Positions 17,953 to 28,007 of a DNA stretch of 64,000 nucleotides are shown one piece after another. The first letter of the stretch is position 1; the number at the start of each line of letters is the position of its first letter. Source of the DNA: Acidovorax sp. 107 (GTDB taxonomy: Bacteria > Pseudomonadota > Gammaproteobacteria > Burkholderiales > Burkholderiaceae_C); the NCBI RefSeq assembly GCF_003058055.1, contig NZ_QBTZ01000001.1, positions 2,493,501 through 2,557,500 on the forward strand, in the 5' to 3' direction. The position numbers and the translations under genes are program-made. Under the pieces are notes generated by a model that saw only the letters and a list, made by a program, of their open reading frames with translations, ran no database searches and was not told the DNA's origin.

Positions 17953-19758
17953 TCAGCGCGAGGCAGGCGCAACGCGGGTAATGCGGTTGGTAGCGGGCGG
18001 TGCCACTGGGCTCTGCAGCCGGAAGTACGCCTCCAGCGCATCCAGGTCCAGCTCGCCCACGCGCCGGTCCTGGCCTTGCGTCAGCACCGTGAAGTTGTCA
18101 CCACCGCTGTCCAGAAAGCTGCTCATCACCACGCGCACTGGTTGCGCGTCGGGCAATGGCGCACCGTTCAGCACCATGTGGCTGATGCGCGCCCCGGCGG
18201 GCTGGCTCAGGTCGTACCGGTAGCTGAAGCCGCTAGACACCGACAGCACCCGGGGCCGCTGCACCGTGTTGCCGCCGCTGGCGAACTGCTGCTCCAGCAC
18301 GGCGCGGATCTGCGCGCCCGTGAAGGTCTTGATCACCAGCTGGTTGCCGAAGGGCTGCACCGCATACAGCTGGCCGTAACGCACCAGCCCTTGTTCATCC
18401 GGCACCAGGTCCGCACGCAGGCCGCCAGGGTTCATGAACGACAACTGCGCGCCACCGTCTTCGGGCGCCCGCGTGGCCAACAGTTGGGCGTCTGCCACCA
18501 AATTGCCCAACACGCTCTCCAGCGCCGTGTTGGGGTGACGGCGCATAGCCCCCTGGGCTTGGCCAACCGGGCGCTGGGCCAGCGGAATGGCGGCGGCGCG
18601 GTAGGTGTCGATGATCTTCTGCACGCCAGGGTCCGCAGGGAACGTCGGCACGGCAGTGGTCAGCTGCACCAGTCCCTGGGCGCCCGTGAAGGCCTCGCCC
18701 TGCACCACTACATTGCGCGCCGTCTTACTCACCACGCGGCGGGTCTGGGTGTCTACGCGCAGCTGGATGTCGGTGAGCAGCGTGCCGTACTGGCCCGCGC
18801 TGGTCAGCAGAAAGGGCTTGGCCGGGTTCACACGGCTGTAGTCGCACACATAGGCCTGGTGCGTGTGGCCCGAGACCACCACATCGACGGCCGGGTCCAG
18901 CCGCTCCAGGATGGGCACGATATCGCCCGACAGGCCCGCGCAGCTGGTCTCCTGCACGCCCGCTGTGGTGCCACCACCTTCATGGATGGCCACCACGATC
19001 ACATCGGCGCCGTGGGCCTTGAGCTGCGGAATCAGCGCATTGGCCGTGGCCGCTTCGTCCTCAAACCGCAGCCCGGCCACGCCCGACGGGCTGACCATGG
19101 TGGGTGTGGCCTGCAGCGTGAGGCCGATGAACCCCATGGTGATGGTGACACCGTCTTCGGTGAACCGCTTGAGCCCCGTGGCGGGCAGCAGGGTGCGGCC
19201 GTCCTTGCGCACCGTGTTGGCGGCCAGCAGGCCAAATCGGGCGCCCTCAAAAGGCTTGCTGATGCGGCAGGGCTCGCGCGAGGTGAATTTCTCGCAGCCG
19301 CCGTTCTGCAGCCGCAACAGTTCGCGCCAGCCCCGGTCGAACTCGTGGTTGCCGACCGCATTGAAGTCGATCTGCATGCGATTGACCGCTTCGATCGTGG
19401 GCTCGTCTAGGAACAGCGACGACACCAGCGGCGAGGCACCCACCATATCGCCCGCTGACACCACCGCATGGTGCGGCGACTGGGCCTTGAGGGCTGCCAT
19501 GGCGCTGGCGAAGTAAGCCATGCCCCCGGCAGGTGCCAGCACGGGGCCTGTGGGCCCTTGCACCCGGTGCGCCATGTGGGGTGGCTCCAGGTTGCCATGC
19601 AGGTCGTTGAAGCCGATGAGGGTGATGTCGATGTGGGCCGGCGCGCTGCCCGCTGCAGGGGCGGTGGGCGCCATGCTGCTGCAGCCAGCCAGCCACAGCG
19701 GCACCGCCAAGGCGGCCAACGCCCGGCGACGGAAGGCCCGGAACAAGCGGTTGCTCAT
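17953..19758 (-). CDS. 5'-nucleotidase/UshA-family lipoprotein
   Basis: Metallophosphoesterase of the UshA/5'-nucleotidase family (601 aa), expected to dephosphorylate extracytoplasmic nucleotides. It has a lipobox LAGC with Cys26, so it is membrane-tethered in the periplasm. The metal-binding motifs are FNDLHGN, GDMVGASP, GNHEFDRG and SGHTHQAYVC. The C-terminal nucleotide-recognition domain contains FMNPGGLRADL and DSGGDNF. It starts 36 bp downstream of aroC on the same strand, so the two are probably co-transcribed although functionally unrelated. Confidence 0.92.
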   Translation of the reverse strand: MSNRLFRAFRRRALAALAVPLWLAGCSSMAPTAPAAGSAPAHIDITLIGFNDLHGNLEPPHMAHRVQGPTGPVLAPAGGMAYFASAMAALKAQSPHHAVVSAGDMVGASPLVSSLFLDEPTIEAVNRMQIDFNAVGNHEFDRGWRELLRLQNGGCEKFTSREPCRISKPFEGARFGLLAANTVRKDGRTLLPATGLKRFTEDGVTITMGFIGLTLQATPTMVSPSGVAGLRFEDEAATANALIPQLKAHGADVIVVAIHEGGGTTAGVQETSCAGLSGDIVPILERLDPAVDVVVSGHTHQAYVCDYSRVNPAKPFLLTSAGQYGTLLTDIQLRVDTQTRRVVSKTARNVVVQGEAFTGAQGLVQLTTAVPTFPADPGVQKIIDTYRAAAIPLAQRPVGQAQGAMRRHPNTALESVLGNLVADAQLLATRAPEDGGAQLSFMNPGGLRADLVPDEQGLVRYGQLYAVQPFGNQLVIKTFTGAQIRAVLEQQFASGGNTVQRPRVLSVSSGFSYRYDLSQPAGARISHMVLNGAPLPDAQPVRVVMSSFLDSGGDNFTVLTQGQDRRVGELDLDALEAYFRLQSPVAPPATNRITRVAPASR

Positions 19759-19794
19759 ACAGAGGGACCGCCCCTGGGACGGTGGGAGTTGGTG

Positions 19795-20892
19795 TTACAG
19801 AAACGAGGCCTGGATCGGCGGCACGGGCGGCACCACATCGCCGCACTGGGCACGGTGGCGCAGCGCGTGCTCCATCACCACCAGCGCCAGCAGCGCTTCG
19901 GCAATCGGCGCGGCGCGGATGCCCACGCAAGGGTCGTGGCGGCCCTTGGTGATCACCTCGGTGTTCTTGCCGTGGATGTCGATGGACTCGCGCGGGCTGA
20001 TAATGGAACTGGTGGGCTTGATGGCGATGCTCACCTCCAGATCCTGCCCGGTGCTGATGCCGCCCAGCACGCCGCCGGCGTTGTTGGTGCGGAAGCCCTG
20101 GGGCGTCATCGAGTCACCGTGCATGGTGCCCCGGTGGGCCACGCTGGCAAAGCCCGCGCCAATCTCCACGCCCTTCACGGCATTCAAACCCATCATGGCG
20201 TGGGCAATGTCGGCGTCGAGCTTGTCATACAGCGGCTCGCCCAGGCCCACCGGCACGCCCGTGGCCTGCACCCGGATTCGGGCGCCGCAGGAGTCACCGG
20301 CCTTGCGCAGGGCGTCCATGTAGTCCTCGTACTGCTGCACTTCGGCCACGGGGGCGAAGAAGGGGTTGCTCTGTACATGGTCCCAGCTCTCGAACGGGAT
20401 GGGCAGTTCGCCCAGCTGGGTCATGCAGGCGCGGAACTGCACGCCATACTGCTGCGCCAGCCACTTCTTGGCCACGGCGCCTGCGGCCACCGTGGGCGCC
20501 GTCAGGCGCGCGGAAGACCGGCCGCCGCCGCGCGGGTCGCGGATGCCGTATTTGTGCCAGTAGGTGTAGTCGGCATGGCCGGGGCGGAAGCTCTCGGCGA
20601 TGTTGCTGTAGTCCTTGCTGCGCTGGTCGGTGTTGCGGATCAGCAGGGCAATGGGGGTGCCAGTGGTCTTGCCCTCGTACACCCCGGAGAGGATCTCCAC
20701 CGCATCGGGCTCGTTGCGCTGCGTGACGTGGCGGCTGGTGCCAGGGCGGCGCCGGTCCAGGTCGGCCTGGATGTCGGCTTCAGCGAGAGGCATGCCGGGC
20801 GGGCAGCCGTCGATCACGCAGCCAATGGCCGGGCCGTGGGATTCACCGAAGTTGGTGACAGCGAATAGGGTACCGATGGTGTTGCCGCTCAT
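19795..20892 (-). CDS. aroC: Chorismate synthase
   Basis: Last step of the shikimate pathway: EPSP to chorismate, requiring reduced FMN. The 365 aa protein has the signatures [32 protein letters not shown] and [16 protein letters not shown]. The length is standard. It is divergent from the caspase-like gene with a 117 bp gap and lies upstream of the 5'-nucleotidase. Confidence 0.98.
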   Translation of the reverse strand: MSGNTIGTLFAVTNFGESHGPAIGCVIDGCPPGMPLAEADIQADLDRRRPGTSRHVTQRNEPDAVEILSGVYEGKTTGTPIALLIRNTDQRSKDYSNIAESFRPGHADYTYWHKYGIRDPRGGGRSSARLTAPTVAAGAVAKKWLAQQYGVQFRACMTQLGELPIPFESWDHVQSNPFFAPVAEVQQYEDYMDALRKAGDSCGARIRVQATGVPVGLGEPLYDKLDADIAHAMMGLNAVKGVEIGAGFASVAHRGTMHGDSMTPQGFRTNNAGGVLGGISTGQDLEVSIAIKPTSSIISPRESIDIHGKNTEVITKGRHDPCVGIRAAPIAEALLALVVMEHALRHRAQCGDVVPPVPPIQASFL

Positions 20893-21009
20893 GGGGCGGG
20901 ATTATTCCAGACGCGCAGCATCCAGGATGCATCGGCCGCGCCTTTCTCCAATTGGCGAACGCCCGCACGAACGATATAGTGAATCCGATAGCAAGATGGG
21001 AGGCCACCC

Positions 21010-22581
21010 TTGATCCAAGCTTTCGCAGCATCGCTGCACGCAAAACGGCTTCTGGCCCGCGCGCTGGTGGCCTTGGGTGCGCTGGCGGCCTCCGCACACG
21101 CCAACGCCCCTCTGGACATACGCATTGCCCTGGTGATAGGCAACTCAGCGTATTCCGGGTCCGCAGCCCTCGCCAATCCCGCCAACGATGCAAAGGCGAT
21201 GTCGGAGCAACTGCGTACACTGGGTTTCCAGGTGCTGGAATTGCGTGATGGATCGCGCAGCCAAATGACCGAGGCCATTGACGATGTGCGCAAGCGCCTC
21301 CAGGGCAAGGGCGGCGTGGGCATGCTGTATTACGCGGGCCACGGAGTCCAGATTGACTGGCGCAACTACATGGTGCCCGTCGACGCACGTCCCAGAAGCC
21401 AGACCGAGGTCGTGGCTCAGGCGGTCGATGTGGACTCGGTGATCAACGCTTTCAAGCAAGCCGGCAATCGCGTCAATATCCTGGTCCTCGATGCCTGCCG
21501 CAACAATCCCTTTGAGGGTACGGCGTCCGTCAAGGGGCTGGCGCAGCTCGATGCCGTGCCCGGCACTTTTCTCGCCTATGCCACCGCGCCCGGCAACATC
21601 GCCGAGGATGGGGAAGGCAGCAACGGTCTGTACACCACCTATCTGCTGCAAGAGCTGGCCAAGCCCACCGCGCGCATTGAGGACGTCTTCAAGCGCGTGC
21701 GACTGCAGGTACGGCAGAAGAGCCGGGGCAACCAGATCCCCTGGGAAAGCACCAGCCTGGAAGACGATTTTGTTTTCAACGACGGCCGGGGCTCGGGTAC
21801 AGCGGTTGCCGCCGCCCCCACGCCCAAACCGCCGCTGCAAGAGCGCGACGAGATGTTTGTCCGCGAGAAAGCGCAATGGGACCGCATCAAGCACTCCCGC
21901 GATCCCGACGATTTTTACGCCTTTTTGCAGGCCTACCCCAACGGAATGGTCAGCGAAGCGGCCCAAAGCAGGCTGGACCAGATCTCCAAACCCCAGGTCA
22001 CCCCAACCCCCATACAGGGGCGCCATTCCACGCAGCGCAACCCGAGGGTGGGCGACGAGATCGAGTACATCTACCGCGACTACCTCACGGGACTGGAAAC
22101 ACGTCGGGAGACGCTGCGCGTCACAGCCATCAAGGATGGCTTTGTCGAGATCAACAACGGCCAGCAAATTGTGACTCTGGCCGGCGGCACTGTGCGCAAC
22201 GACATGGGCATTGAATTCGACCCACCCCTTCAAACCCTGCCCGCCGATGAGTTTCAGATCGGCAAGCGGTGGACCAGCCGTTCACAGCAAACAATGCCCA
22301 AATCACTCCCGACGCCGACCGGCGGCGTGGGATGGATAGAGCAGGAGATGAAGGTGACTGCGTACGAACAAATAACCGTACTCGCCGGCACCATGAACGC
22401 CTACCGCGTTGAAGCCAGCCTGCGCACGTACAGAGGGCTGTCGGGCAAGATCACCTATTGGGTGAACAACGGAGGACTCATCGTCAAATATGTCCGCCAA
22501 GCCAAAATCAGCTTCCCTAACGGAGTGACCAGGGACAGCAGTTGGACACGCGAAGTGGTGCGCATCCACAAGCCCCGGTGA
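21010..22581 (+). CDS. Secreted caspase-family (C14) protein
   Basis: Bacterial caspase-like cysteine peptidase (523 aa). Signal peptide to about residue 30 (ALAASAHA). The p20-like domain runs from about 37 to 260 with catalytic His111 in YYAGHGVQ and Cys163 in LDACRNNP. Residues 280-330 carry the tail common in this family (FYAFLQAYPNGMVSEAAQSRL). The C-terminal 180 residues are beta-rich, contain repeated VGDEIEYIYR/ITYWVNNGG-like strands and have no family I can name. TTG start at 21010: GGGAGG lies 6 nt upstream and no ATG fits. Its substrate and role are unknown. Confidence 0.85.
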   Translation: MIQAFAASLHAKRLLARALVALGALAASAHANAPLDIRIALVIGNSAYSGSAALANPANDAKAMSEQLRTLGFQVLELRDGSRSQMTEAIDDVRKRLQGKGGVGMLYYAGHGVQIDWRNYMVPVDARPRSQTEVVAQAVDVDSVINAFKQAGNRVNILVLDACRNNPFEGTASVKGLAQLDAVPGTFLAYATAPGNIAEDGEGSNGLYTTYLLQELAKPTARIEDVFKRVRLQVRQKSRGNQIPWESTSLEDDFVFNDGRGSGTAVAAAPTPKPPLQERDEMFVREKAQWDRIKHSRDPDDFYAFLQAYPNGMVSEAAQSRLDQISKPQVTPTPIQGRHSTQRNPRVGDEIEYIYRDYLTGLETRRETLRVTAIKDGFVEINNGQQIVTLAGGTVRNDMGIEFDPPLQTLPADEFQIGKRWTSRSQQTMPKSLPTPTGGVGWIEQEMKVTAYEQITVLAGTMNAYRVEASLRTYRGLSGKITYWVNNGGLIVKYVRQAKISFPNGVTRDSSWTREVVRIHKPR

Positions 22582-22803
22582 GTCGGGTGCGCCCCCTCTG
22601 AAAACATACTTCCCACCGGGGCTCAGGAGTGCGACAACTTCTCTGTGCACCTTCAAACCGGCCGGAGGCCACGCGCCTTGCACACGCCCATCACGCCTGC
22701 GCCATGCCGCCCCCGTCAGCACAAAAACGCACAGGCTGGACACATCGTGCTTGGCAGGCCCATGTGCGCTTGCTAGCATCCACCATCGATTTCTGGGACA
22801 TTC

Positions 22804-25041
22804 ATGCCCGCCTTAGCGCCGCCCTCTCCGGGTCCAACACTGCCGCTCCGCACTTCTGCACCCGCACCCGTGGCTGACGCGCCGCTGCGACGGGCGCTGG
22901 ACGCCAGTGACAACGCCATCGTATTGACCAACCATGCCAAACGCGTGGTGTATGTCAACCAAGGCTTTTCGCGGCTGTTTGGCCACCAGCCCGCAGAGGT
23001 ACTGGGCAAGCTCCTGAGCGAGGTGCTGCTCGGTCCGCACTCGAGCCCCGATCTGCTGGAGAGCATCCGCTCCAACGTGCTGGCATACGGCCAGTTCCGT
23101 ACCGACACGCTCCTGTACAGCAAGACAGGACAGCCGCGCTGGGTGTCGCTGGTGATCAACGCGTCCGATGAGGACACCGGGGGCCCGGGGGGCACCATCT
23201 CGATCCTGACAGACATCACGCTCACCAAGATGCACGAGGTGCTGCAGACGCGGGTGCTCGAAGGCATGGTCAATGAACTGCCCTTGCCCGACCTGATGGC
23301 GGTGGTGTGCCGCGAGGTCGAACGCATTGCCCCCGAGGTCACCGCCACCATCCTGGCGGTGGACGCCCAGGGCCGAGTGCATCCGCTGGCAGCGCCCAGC
23401 CTGCCAGCTGACATCAGTCGCGCGTTGGACGGACTGGCCATTGGCCCTACGGCAGGGTCATGTGGCACCGCAGCGTTCCGCAACGAGCCCGTGGTGGTCA
23501 CCGACATGGCGACGGACCCGCTCTGGGCCGACTACTGGGAACTGTTTGCACCGAGCGGAATGCGCGCCTGCTGGTCCAGCCCGATCCGGGACCACCGGGG
23601 TCAGCCGATTGGCACCTTTGCGTTCTATTTCCGCGAGCCACGCGCACCCGATGCCTTGCACCGGCGCCTTGTCGATGTGTGCCTGCACTTGTGCGCCTTG
23701 GCCATCGAGCGCGACAACACGCACCAGCGCATCCACCAGTTGGCGTTTTTTGACGTGCTCACGGGCTTGCCCAACCGCGCCCTCTTTCGCACCAGCGCAG
23801 AGCGCACCTTGACCGACCTGCGCCGGGGCAACCACACAGGCGCCCTGCTGTTCCTGAACCTCGACCGGTTCAAGCAGGTCAACGACACCCAAGGGCACGC
23901 AGCCGGCGATGCGCTGCTGAGCGCAGTGGCCCAGCGCCTGACGCAGGGTCTGCGTGCCCGTGACCTGATCGCCCGCCTGTCGGGCGACGAATTTGTGTTG
24001 CTCCTGTCCGAGTGCACCACCGAACAGGCGGTGCAAAGCGCCCACCGCGTACTGCACGATATTGCCCAGCCGCTGGACATCCTGGGGCAGACCCATGTGC
24101 CCCACGCGAGCCTCGGCATTGCGATGTTTCCGAACGATGGCGACACCATCGACACCCTGCTGCGCCATGCCGACCAGGCCATGCACCAGGCCAAGAGCGA
24201 CCACAGACACAGCCTGCAGCTGTTCAGCGCCGAGATGAATCGGCACGCCCAGGAGCGCGCCTCGCTGGAACGCGCGCTGCAGCACGCGCTGGCCGAGCGC
24301 AGCCTGACGCTGCACTACCAGCCGCAGGTACTCAGCAGCTCACCCGGCACCTTGCACGGTGTGGAGGCGCTGGCGCGCTGGAATCACCCCGAGTGGGGCA
24401 TGGTGCCGCCGTCGCAGTTCATCCCCGTCGCCGAAGACGCCGGGCTGATCCATGAGCTGACCCTGTGGCTGCTGGACGAAGCCTGCAGGCAGCTGGCGGC
24501 CTGGCGCGCTGCAGGCCAAGACGTGCCCTGTGTGGCCGTCAACCTGTCGGGCCGCAGCTTTCACCGGCCGGAGTTTGCGCAAGAGATCGGCGATGCGCTG
24601 CAACGCCATGGCTTGCGCACCAGCGACGTACTGCTGGAGATTACGGAGAGCGTGATGATGGATGCGCGGCCGGTCACGCTGCAGAACATCGAAGCGCTGC
24701 ACCAGCAGGGCTTCAAGCTGTCGCTGGATGACTTTGGCACCGGCTACTCCAGCCTGAGCTATCTGCACCGCTTGCCCATCAGCGAGCTCAAGCTCGACAT
24801 GGCCTTTGTGCAGGACCTCACCACCAGCGCCACGGCGCGCGCCCTCACAGTGTCGGTGCTGAGCATTGCCCACAGCCTGGGCATGGTGGTGGTGGCCGAG
24901 GGGGTGGAGACCACCGGCCAGCAGCAGTGGCTGCAGGCCCACGGCTGCCCGGTGATGCAGGGCTACCTGTTCGGCAAGCCGCTACCACCCGATGAGATTG
25001 AGGCCTGGCTATGCGCCCAGGCGCCGAGCCCTTACCGCTGA
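22804..25041 (+). CDS. PAS-GAF-GGDEF-EAL cyclic-di-GMP signalling protein
   Basis: 745 aa sensor that should make and/or break c-di-GMP. PAS at about 26-140 (ALDASDNAIVLTNHAKRVVYVN), GAF at about 150-305, GGDEF at about 310-470, EAL at about 485-740. The active-site loop reads SGDEF rather than GGDEF, while the metal and substrate residues of EAL (VEALARW, NLSGR, DDFGTGYSSL, VVAEGVET) are kept. It is soluble, with no membrane segments. The layout is like DosP-type proteins. The preceding 222 bp gap shows no clear feature. Confidence 0.93.
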   Translation: MPALAPPSPGPTLPLRTSAPAPVADAPLRRALDASDNAIVLTNHAKRVVYVNQGFSRLFGHQPAEVLGKLLSEVLLGPHSSPDLLESIRSNVLAYGQFRTDTLLYSKTGQPRWVSLVINASDEDTGGPGGTISILTDITLTKMHEVLQTRVLEGMVNELPLPDLMAVVCREVERIAPEVTATILAVDAQGRVHPLAAPSLPADISRALDGLAIGPTAGSCGTAAFRNEPVVVTDMATDPLWADYWELFAPSGMRACWSSPIRDHRGQPIGTFAFYFREPRAPDALHRRLVDVCLHLCALAIERDNTHQRIHQLAFFDVLTGLPNRALFRTSAERTLTDLRRGNHTGALLFLNLDRFKQVNDTQGHAAGDALLSAVAQRLTQGLRARDLIARLSGDEFVLLLSECTTEQAVQSAHRVLHDIAQPLDILGQTHVPHASLGIAMFPNDGDTIDTLLRHADQAMHQAKSDHRHSLQLFSAEMNRHAQERASLERALQHALAERSLTLHYQPQVLSSSPGTLHGVEALARWNHPEWGMVPPSQFIPVAEDAGLIHELTLWLLDEACRQLAAWRAAGQDVPCVAVNLSGRSFHRPEFAQEIGDALQRHGLRTSDVLLEITESVMMDARPVTLQNIEALHQQGFKLSLDDFGTGYSSLSYLHRLPISELKLDMAFVQDLTTSATARALTVSVLSIAHSLGMVVVAEGVETTGQQQWLQAHGCPVMQGYLFGKPLPPDEIEAWLCAQAPSPYR

Positions 25042-25105
25042 CCCAGCTCCGGCCCCGGGTGGGTAGCACAAGCGCAGTGCGCGCCCGGTAAACGGTCTCA
25101 AGTGC

Positions 25106-25555
25106 TCAAGGGCGGGGTTCTTCTTCGGGCCAGTCGCGGATGTAGGCCTTGAGCATCTTGTTCTCGAAGTTCTGGCTGTCCACCACGGCCTTGGCCACGT
25201 CATAGAAGCTGATCACGCCCATGAGCATGCGGCGGTCCATTACGGGCATGTAGCGGGCGTGGCGGTCCAGCATCATGCGGCGCACTTCGTCCATGTCGGT
25301 TTCGAGCGTGCAGGTCAGGGGCGCATCGTCCATGGCCGTACGTACCAGCATCGTGCCCACGCTGCCGCCGTTCTTGACCAACGCCTGGATCACTTCGCGG
25401 AAGGTGAGCATGCCCACCAGATCACCGTGCTCCATCACCACCAGCGAGCCGATGTCGCGCTCGGCCATCAGGCTCACGGCACCCGCCAGCGGCTCGTCCG
25501 GCGATGCGGTGTAAAGGGTGTTGCCTTTGACGCGAAGGATGTCGCTGACTTTCAT
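25106..25555 (-). CDS. CBS domain-pair protein
   Basis: Small cytoplasmic protein (149 aa) made almost only of two CBS motifs (VSDILRVKGNTLYTASPDEPL... and MDDAPLTCTLETDMDEVRRMM...). These normally form an adenosine-nucleotide-binding Bateman module. There is no attached enzyme domain. The ATG at 25555 is at the family start with GGAG upstream; the open frame continues upstream without a conserved sequence. It is divergent from metY. Confidence 0.92.
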   Translation of the reverse strand: MKVSDILRVKGNTLYTASPDEPLAGAVSLMAERDIGSLVVMEHGDLVGMLTFREVIQALVKNGGSVGTMLVRTAMDDAPLTCTLETDMDEVRRMMLDRHARYMPVMDRRMLMGVISFYDVAKAVVDSQNFENKMLKAYIRDWPEEEPRP

Positions 25556-25713
25556 GGTGCGGAGTCTCCGGGGGATCGGGAAGAATCGGAAAGAGTAGGT
25601 GTGGGCCCGCAGCGACCAGCACATCCGCTGGGGCTGCCCAAGTGCTGCAGGCTGTTTGTCAGCAAATATAGCCCACAATGCCCGCCTGCAATGACAACAT
25701 GGGAGACACACAG

Positions 25714-27024
25714 ATGCCCGGTTACTCCGACCCCGGCTTTGACACGCTGGCGCTGCACGCAGGCGCCAGCCCCGACCCCGCCACCGGCGCGCGCGCCGTG
25801 CCCATCCACCTGACCACCTCGTTCGTCTTTGAATCGAGCGACCACGCAGCGTCCCTCTTCAACCTGGAGCGCGGCGGCCACGTGTACAGCCGCATCAGCA
25901 ACCCGACCAACGCGGTGCTCGAACAGCGCGTGGCCGCGCTCGAAGGCGGTGTGGGCGCCATTGCCACCGCCAGCGGGCAGGCCGCACTGCACCTGGCGAT
26001 TGCCACGCTGATGGGCGCGGGCAGCCACATCGTGGCGAGCACGGCGCTGTACGGCGGATCGCAGAACCTGCTGCACTACACGCTCAGCCGCTTCGGTATC
26101 GAGACCACGTTCGTCAAGCCCGGCGACATCGACGGCTGGCGCGCTGCGGTGCGCCCCAACACCAAGCTGTTCTTTGGCGAGACCGTGGGGAACCCCGGCC
26201 TGGATGTGCTGGACATCCCCACCATCTCCTCCATCGCGCACGAGGCGGGCGTGCCGCTGCTGGTGGACTCCACCCTCACCTCGCCCTGGCTCATCAAACC
26301 GTTTGAACATGGCGCGGACCTGGTCTACCACTCGGCCACCAAGTTCCTCTCGGGCCACGGCACCGTCGTGGGCGGCATCGTGGTGGATGGCGGCAGCTTT
26401 GACTGGGACGGGCCAAAGTCGGCCGGCAAGTTTGCCGAGCTGACCCAGCCCTACGACGGCTTTCACAACATGGTGTTCACCGAAGAGAGCACCGTGGGCG
26501 CCTTTTTGCTGCGCGCGCGGCGCGAGGGCCTGCGCGACTTTGGCGCCTGCATGAGCCCGCACACGGCCTGGCTCATCCTGCAAGGCATCGAGACCCTGCC
26601 GCTGCGCATGGCGCAGCACATGCGCAACACCGAGAAGGTGGTCGAATTTCTGGCCGCGCAGCCGTTCGTGTCTCGCGTGGGCCACCCCATGCTGGAGTCT
26701 CACCCCAGCCACGCCTTGGCGCAAAAGCTGCTGCCGCGTGGCGCGGGCTCGGTGTTCAGTTTTGACCTCAAAGGCAACCGCGAACAGGGCAAGAAGTTCA
26801 TCGAAACCCTCAAGGTCTTCAGCCATCTGGCCAACGTGGGCGACTGCCGCAGCCTGGTGATCCACCCCGCCAGCACCACCCACTTCCGCATGAGCGATGA
26901 CGCGCTGGCGGGCGCGGGCATCAGCCAGGGCACGATCCGCCTGTCCATCGGCCTCGAAGATGCCGACGACCTCATCGACGACCTGAAACGCGCGCTGAAA
27001 GCCGCCGAGAAAGCAGGGGCCTGA
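25714..27024 (+). CDS. metY: O-acetylhomoserine sulfhydrylase (aminocarboxypropyltransferase)
   Basis: Cys/Met-metabolism PLP enzyme (436 aa) that makes homocysteine from O-acetyl(or succinyl)homoserine and sulfide. The PLP lysine is in YHSATKFLSGHG, and SRISNPTNAVLEQRVAALEGG is the family signature. The length and the LTSFVFES / TVGNPGLDVLDIP features favour the MetY rather than the MetB/MetC group; acyl preference is not decided. The ATG at 25714 has GGGAGA 7 nt upstream. The next gene starts 2 bp after the stop. Confidence 0.92.
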   Translation: MPGYSDPGFDTLALHAGASPDPATGARAVPIHLTTSFVFESSDHAASLFNLERGGHVYSRISNPTNAVLEQRVAALEGGVGAIATASGQAALHLAIATLMGAGSHIVASTALYGGSQNLLHYTLSRFGIETTFVKPGDIDGWRAAVRPNTKLFFGETVGNPGLDVLDIPTISSIAHEAGVPLLVDSTLTSPWLIKPFEHGADLVYHSATKFLSGHGTVVGGIVVDGGSFDWDGPKSAGKFAELTQPYDGFHNMVFTEESTVGAFLLRARREGLRDFGACMSPHTAWLILQGIETLPLRMAQHMRNTEKVVEFLAAQPFVSRVGHPMLESHPSHALAQKLLPRGAGSVFSFDLKGNREQGKKFIETLKVFSHLANVGDCRSLVIHPASTTHFRMSDDALAGAGISQGTIRLSIGLEDADDLIDDLKRALKAAEKAGA

Positions 27025-27026
27025 CC

Positions 27027-27845
27027 ATGCACATCCAAGTCAACGGCGCTGCCATCTACTGCTACACCGGTGGCAAAGCGTTTGACGCCGCCAAACCCAC
27101 GGTGGTGTTCATTCACGGTGTCCTCAACGACCACAGCGTGTGGGCCCTGCAAAGCCGCTACATGGCCAACCACGGCTGGAACGTGCTGGCCATCGACCTG
27201 CCCGGCCACTGCCGCAGTGGCGGCGATGCGCCCGCCACGGTGGAGCAAGGCGCGGACTTCATCGGCGCTCTGCTGGACGCTGCGGGCGTGCAGCGCGCGG
27301 CACTGGTGGGCCACAGCTGGGGATCGCTCATTGCCATGGAAGCCGCCGCGCGACTCAAGGACCGCATCAGCCATCTGGTGCTGGTGGGCACCGCCTTCCC
27401 GATGAAGGTGTCGCCCGCACTCATCGAGGCCTCGCAGACCGACCCGGAGAAGGCGATGCGCATGGTCAATGTGTTCTCACGCAGCACCTTGTCTGCGCCC
27501 CCGTCGGCCCTGGGCCCGGGCACCTGGGTGTTTGGCGCGAGCATGGCACTGGGGCGCAAGGTGCTGCGCAGCAACCCGCAGGTCAATGTGTTCCACCGGG
27601 GTTTTGTGGCCTGCGACAGCTACGCGGGCGGTGAAGCGGCCATGGCAGCCCTCACCTGCCCCGTGCTGTTTGCGCTGGGCAGCCAGGACCAGATGACGGC
27701 GCCCAAGGCCGCACAGGGACTCGTCAAGGCCGCCCAGGCGGCAGGCAAGCAGGTGCAGATCGCCCACCTGCCCGTGGGCCACAACCAGATGACCGAGGCG
27801 CCGGAAGAAACACTGGCCGCCATCCGCGACTTCCTGGCTCGTTGA
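27027..27845 (+). CDS. Alpha/beta hydrolase
   Basis: Cytoplasmic alpha/beta-fold hydrolase (272 aa): HGVLNDHSVW oxyanion region, nucleophile elbow GHSWGS (Ser97), acid in GSQDQM and histidine in PVGHNQMTEAPEE. It sits 2 bp behind metY and is therefore translationally linked; co-expression with homocysteine synthesis suggests a role near methionine/thioester metabolism, but this is only context. A terminator follows. Confidence 0.88.
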   Translation: MHIQVNGAAIYCYTGGKAFDAAKPTVVFIHGVLNDHSVWALQSRYMANHGWNVLAIDLPGHCRSGGDAPATVEQGADFIGALLDAAGVQRAALVGHSWGSLIAMEAAARLKDRISHLVLVGTAFPMKVSPALIEASQTDPEKAMRMVNVFSRSTLSAPPSALGPGTWVFGASMALGRKVLRSNPQVNVFHRGFVACDSYAGGEAAMAALTCPVLFALGSQDQMTAPKAAQGLVKAAQAAGKQVQIAHLPVGHNQMTEAPEETLAAIRDFLAR

Positions 27846-27854
27846 GACCCAAAA

Positions 27855-27885
27855 CCCCGGCGCGCTGACAGCCCGCCGGGGCTTT
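27855..27885 (+). terminator. Rho-independent terminator after metY operon
   Basis: Stem CCCCGGCG/CGCCGGGG with an 11 nt loop, followed by CTTT; the T-tract is short. Confidence 0.65.
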
Positions 27886-28007
27886 CAATCGCCGGTTCAA
27901 GGTGGCAGATCCGTCGGCGACAGCACACCCGCACTGCCCCGCTGGTGCGCGCTGGCGCTGCGGCGTATAACGCGGGCAGAGCCCCAACGCCGCCCGGAGA
28001 CAACGCC

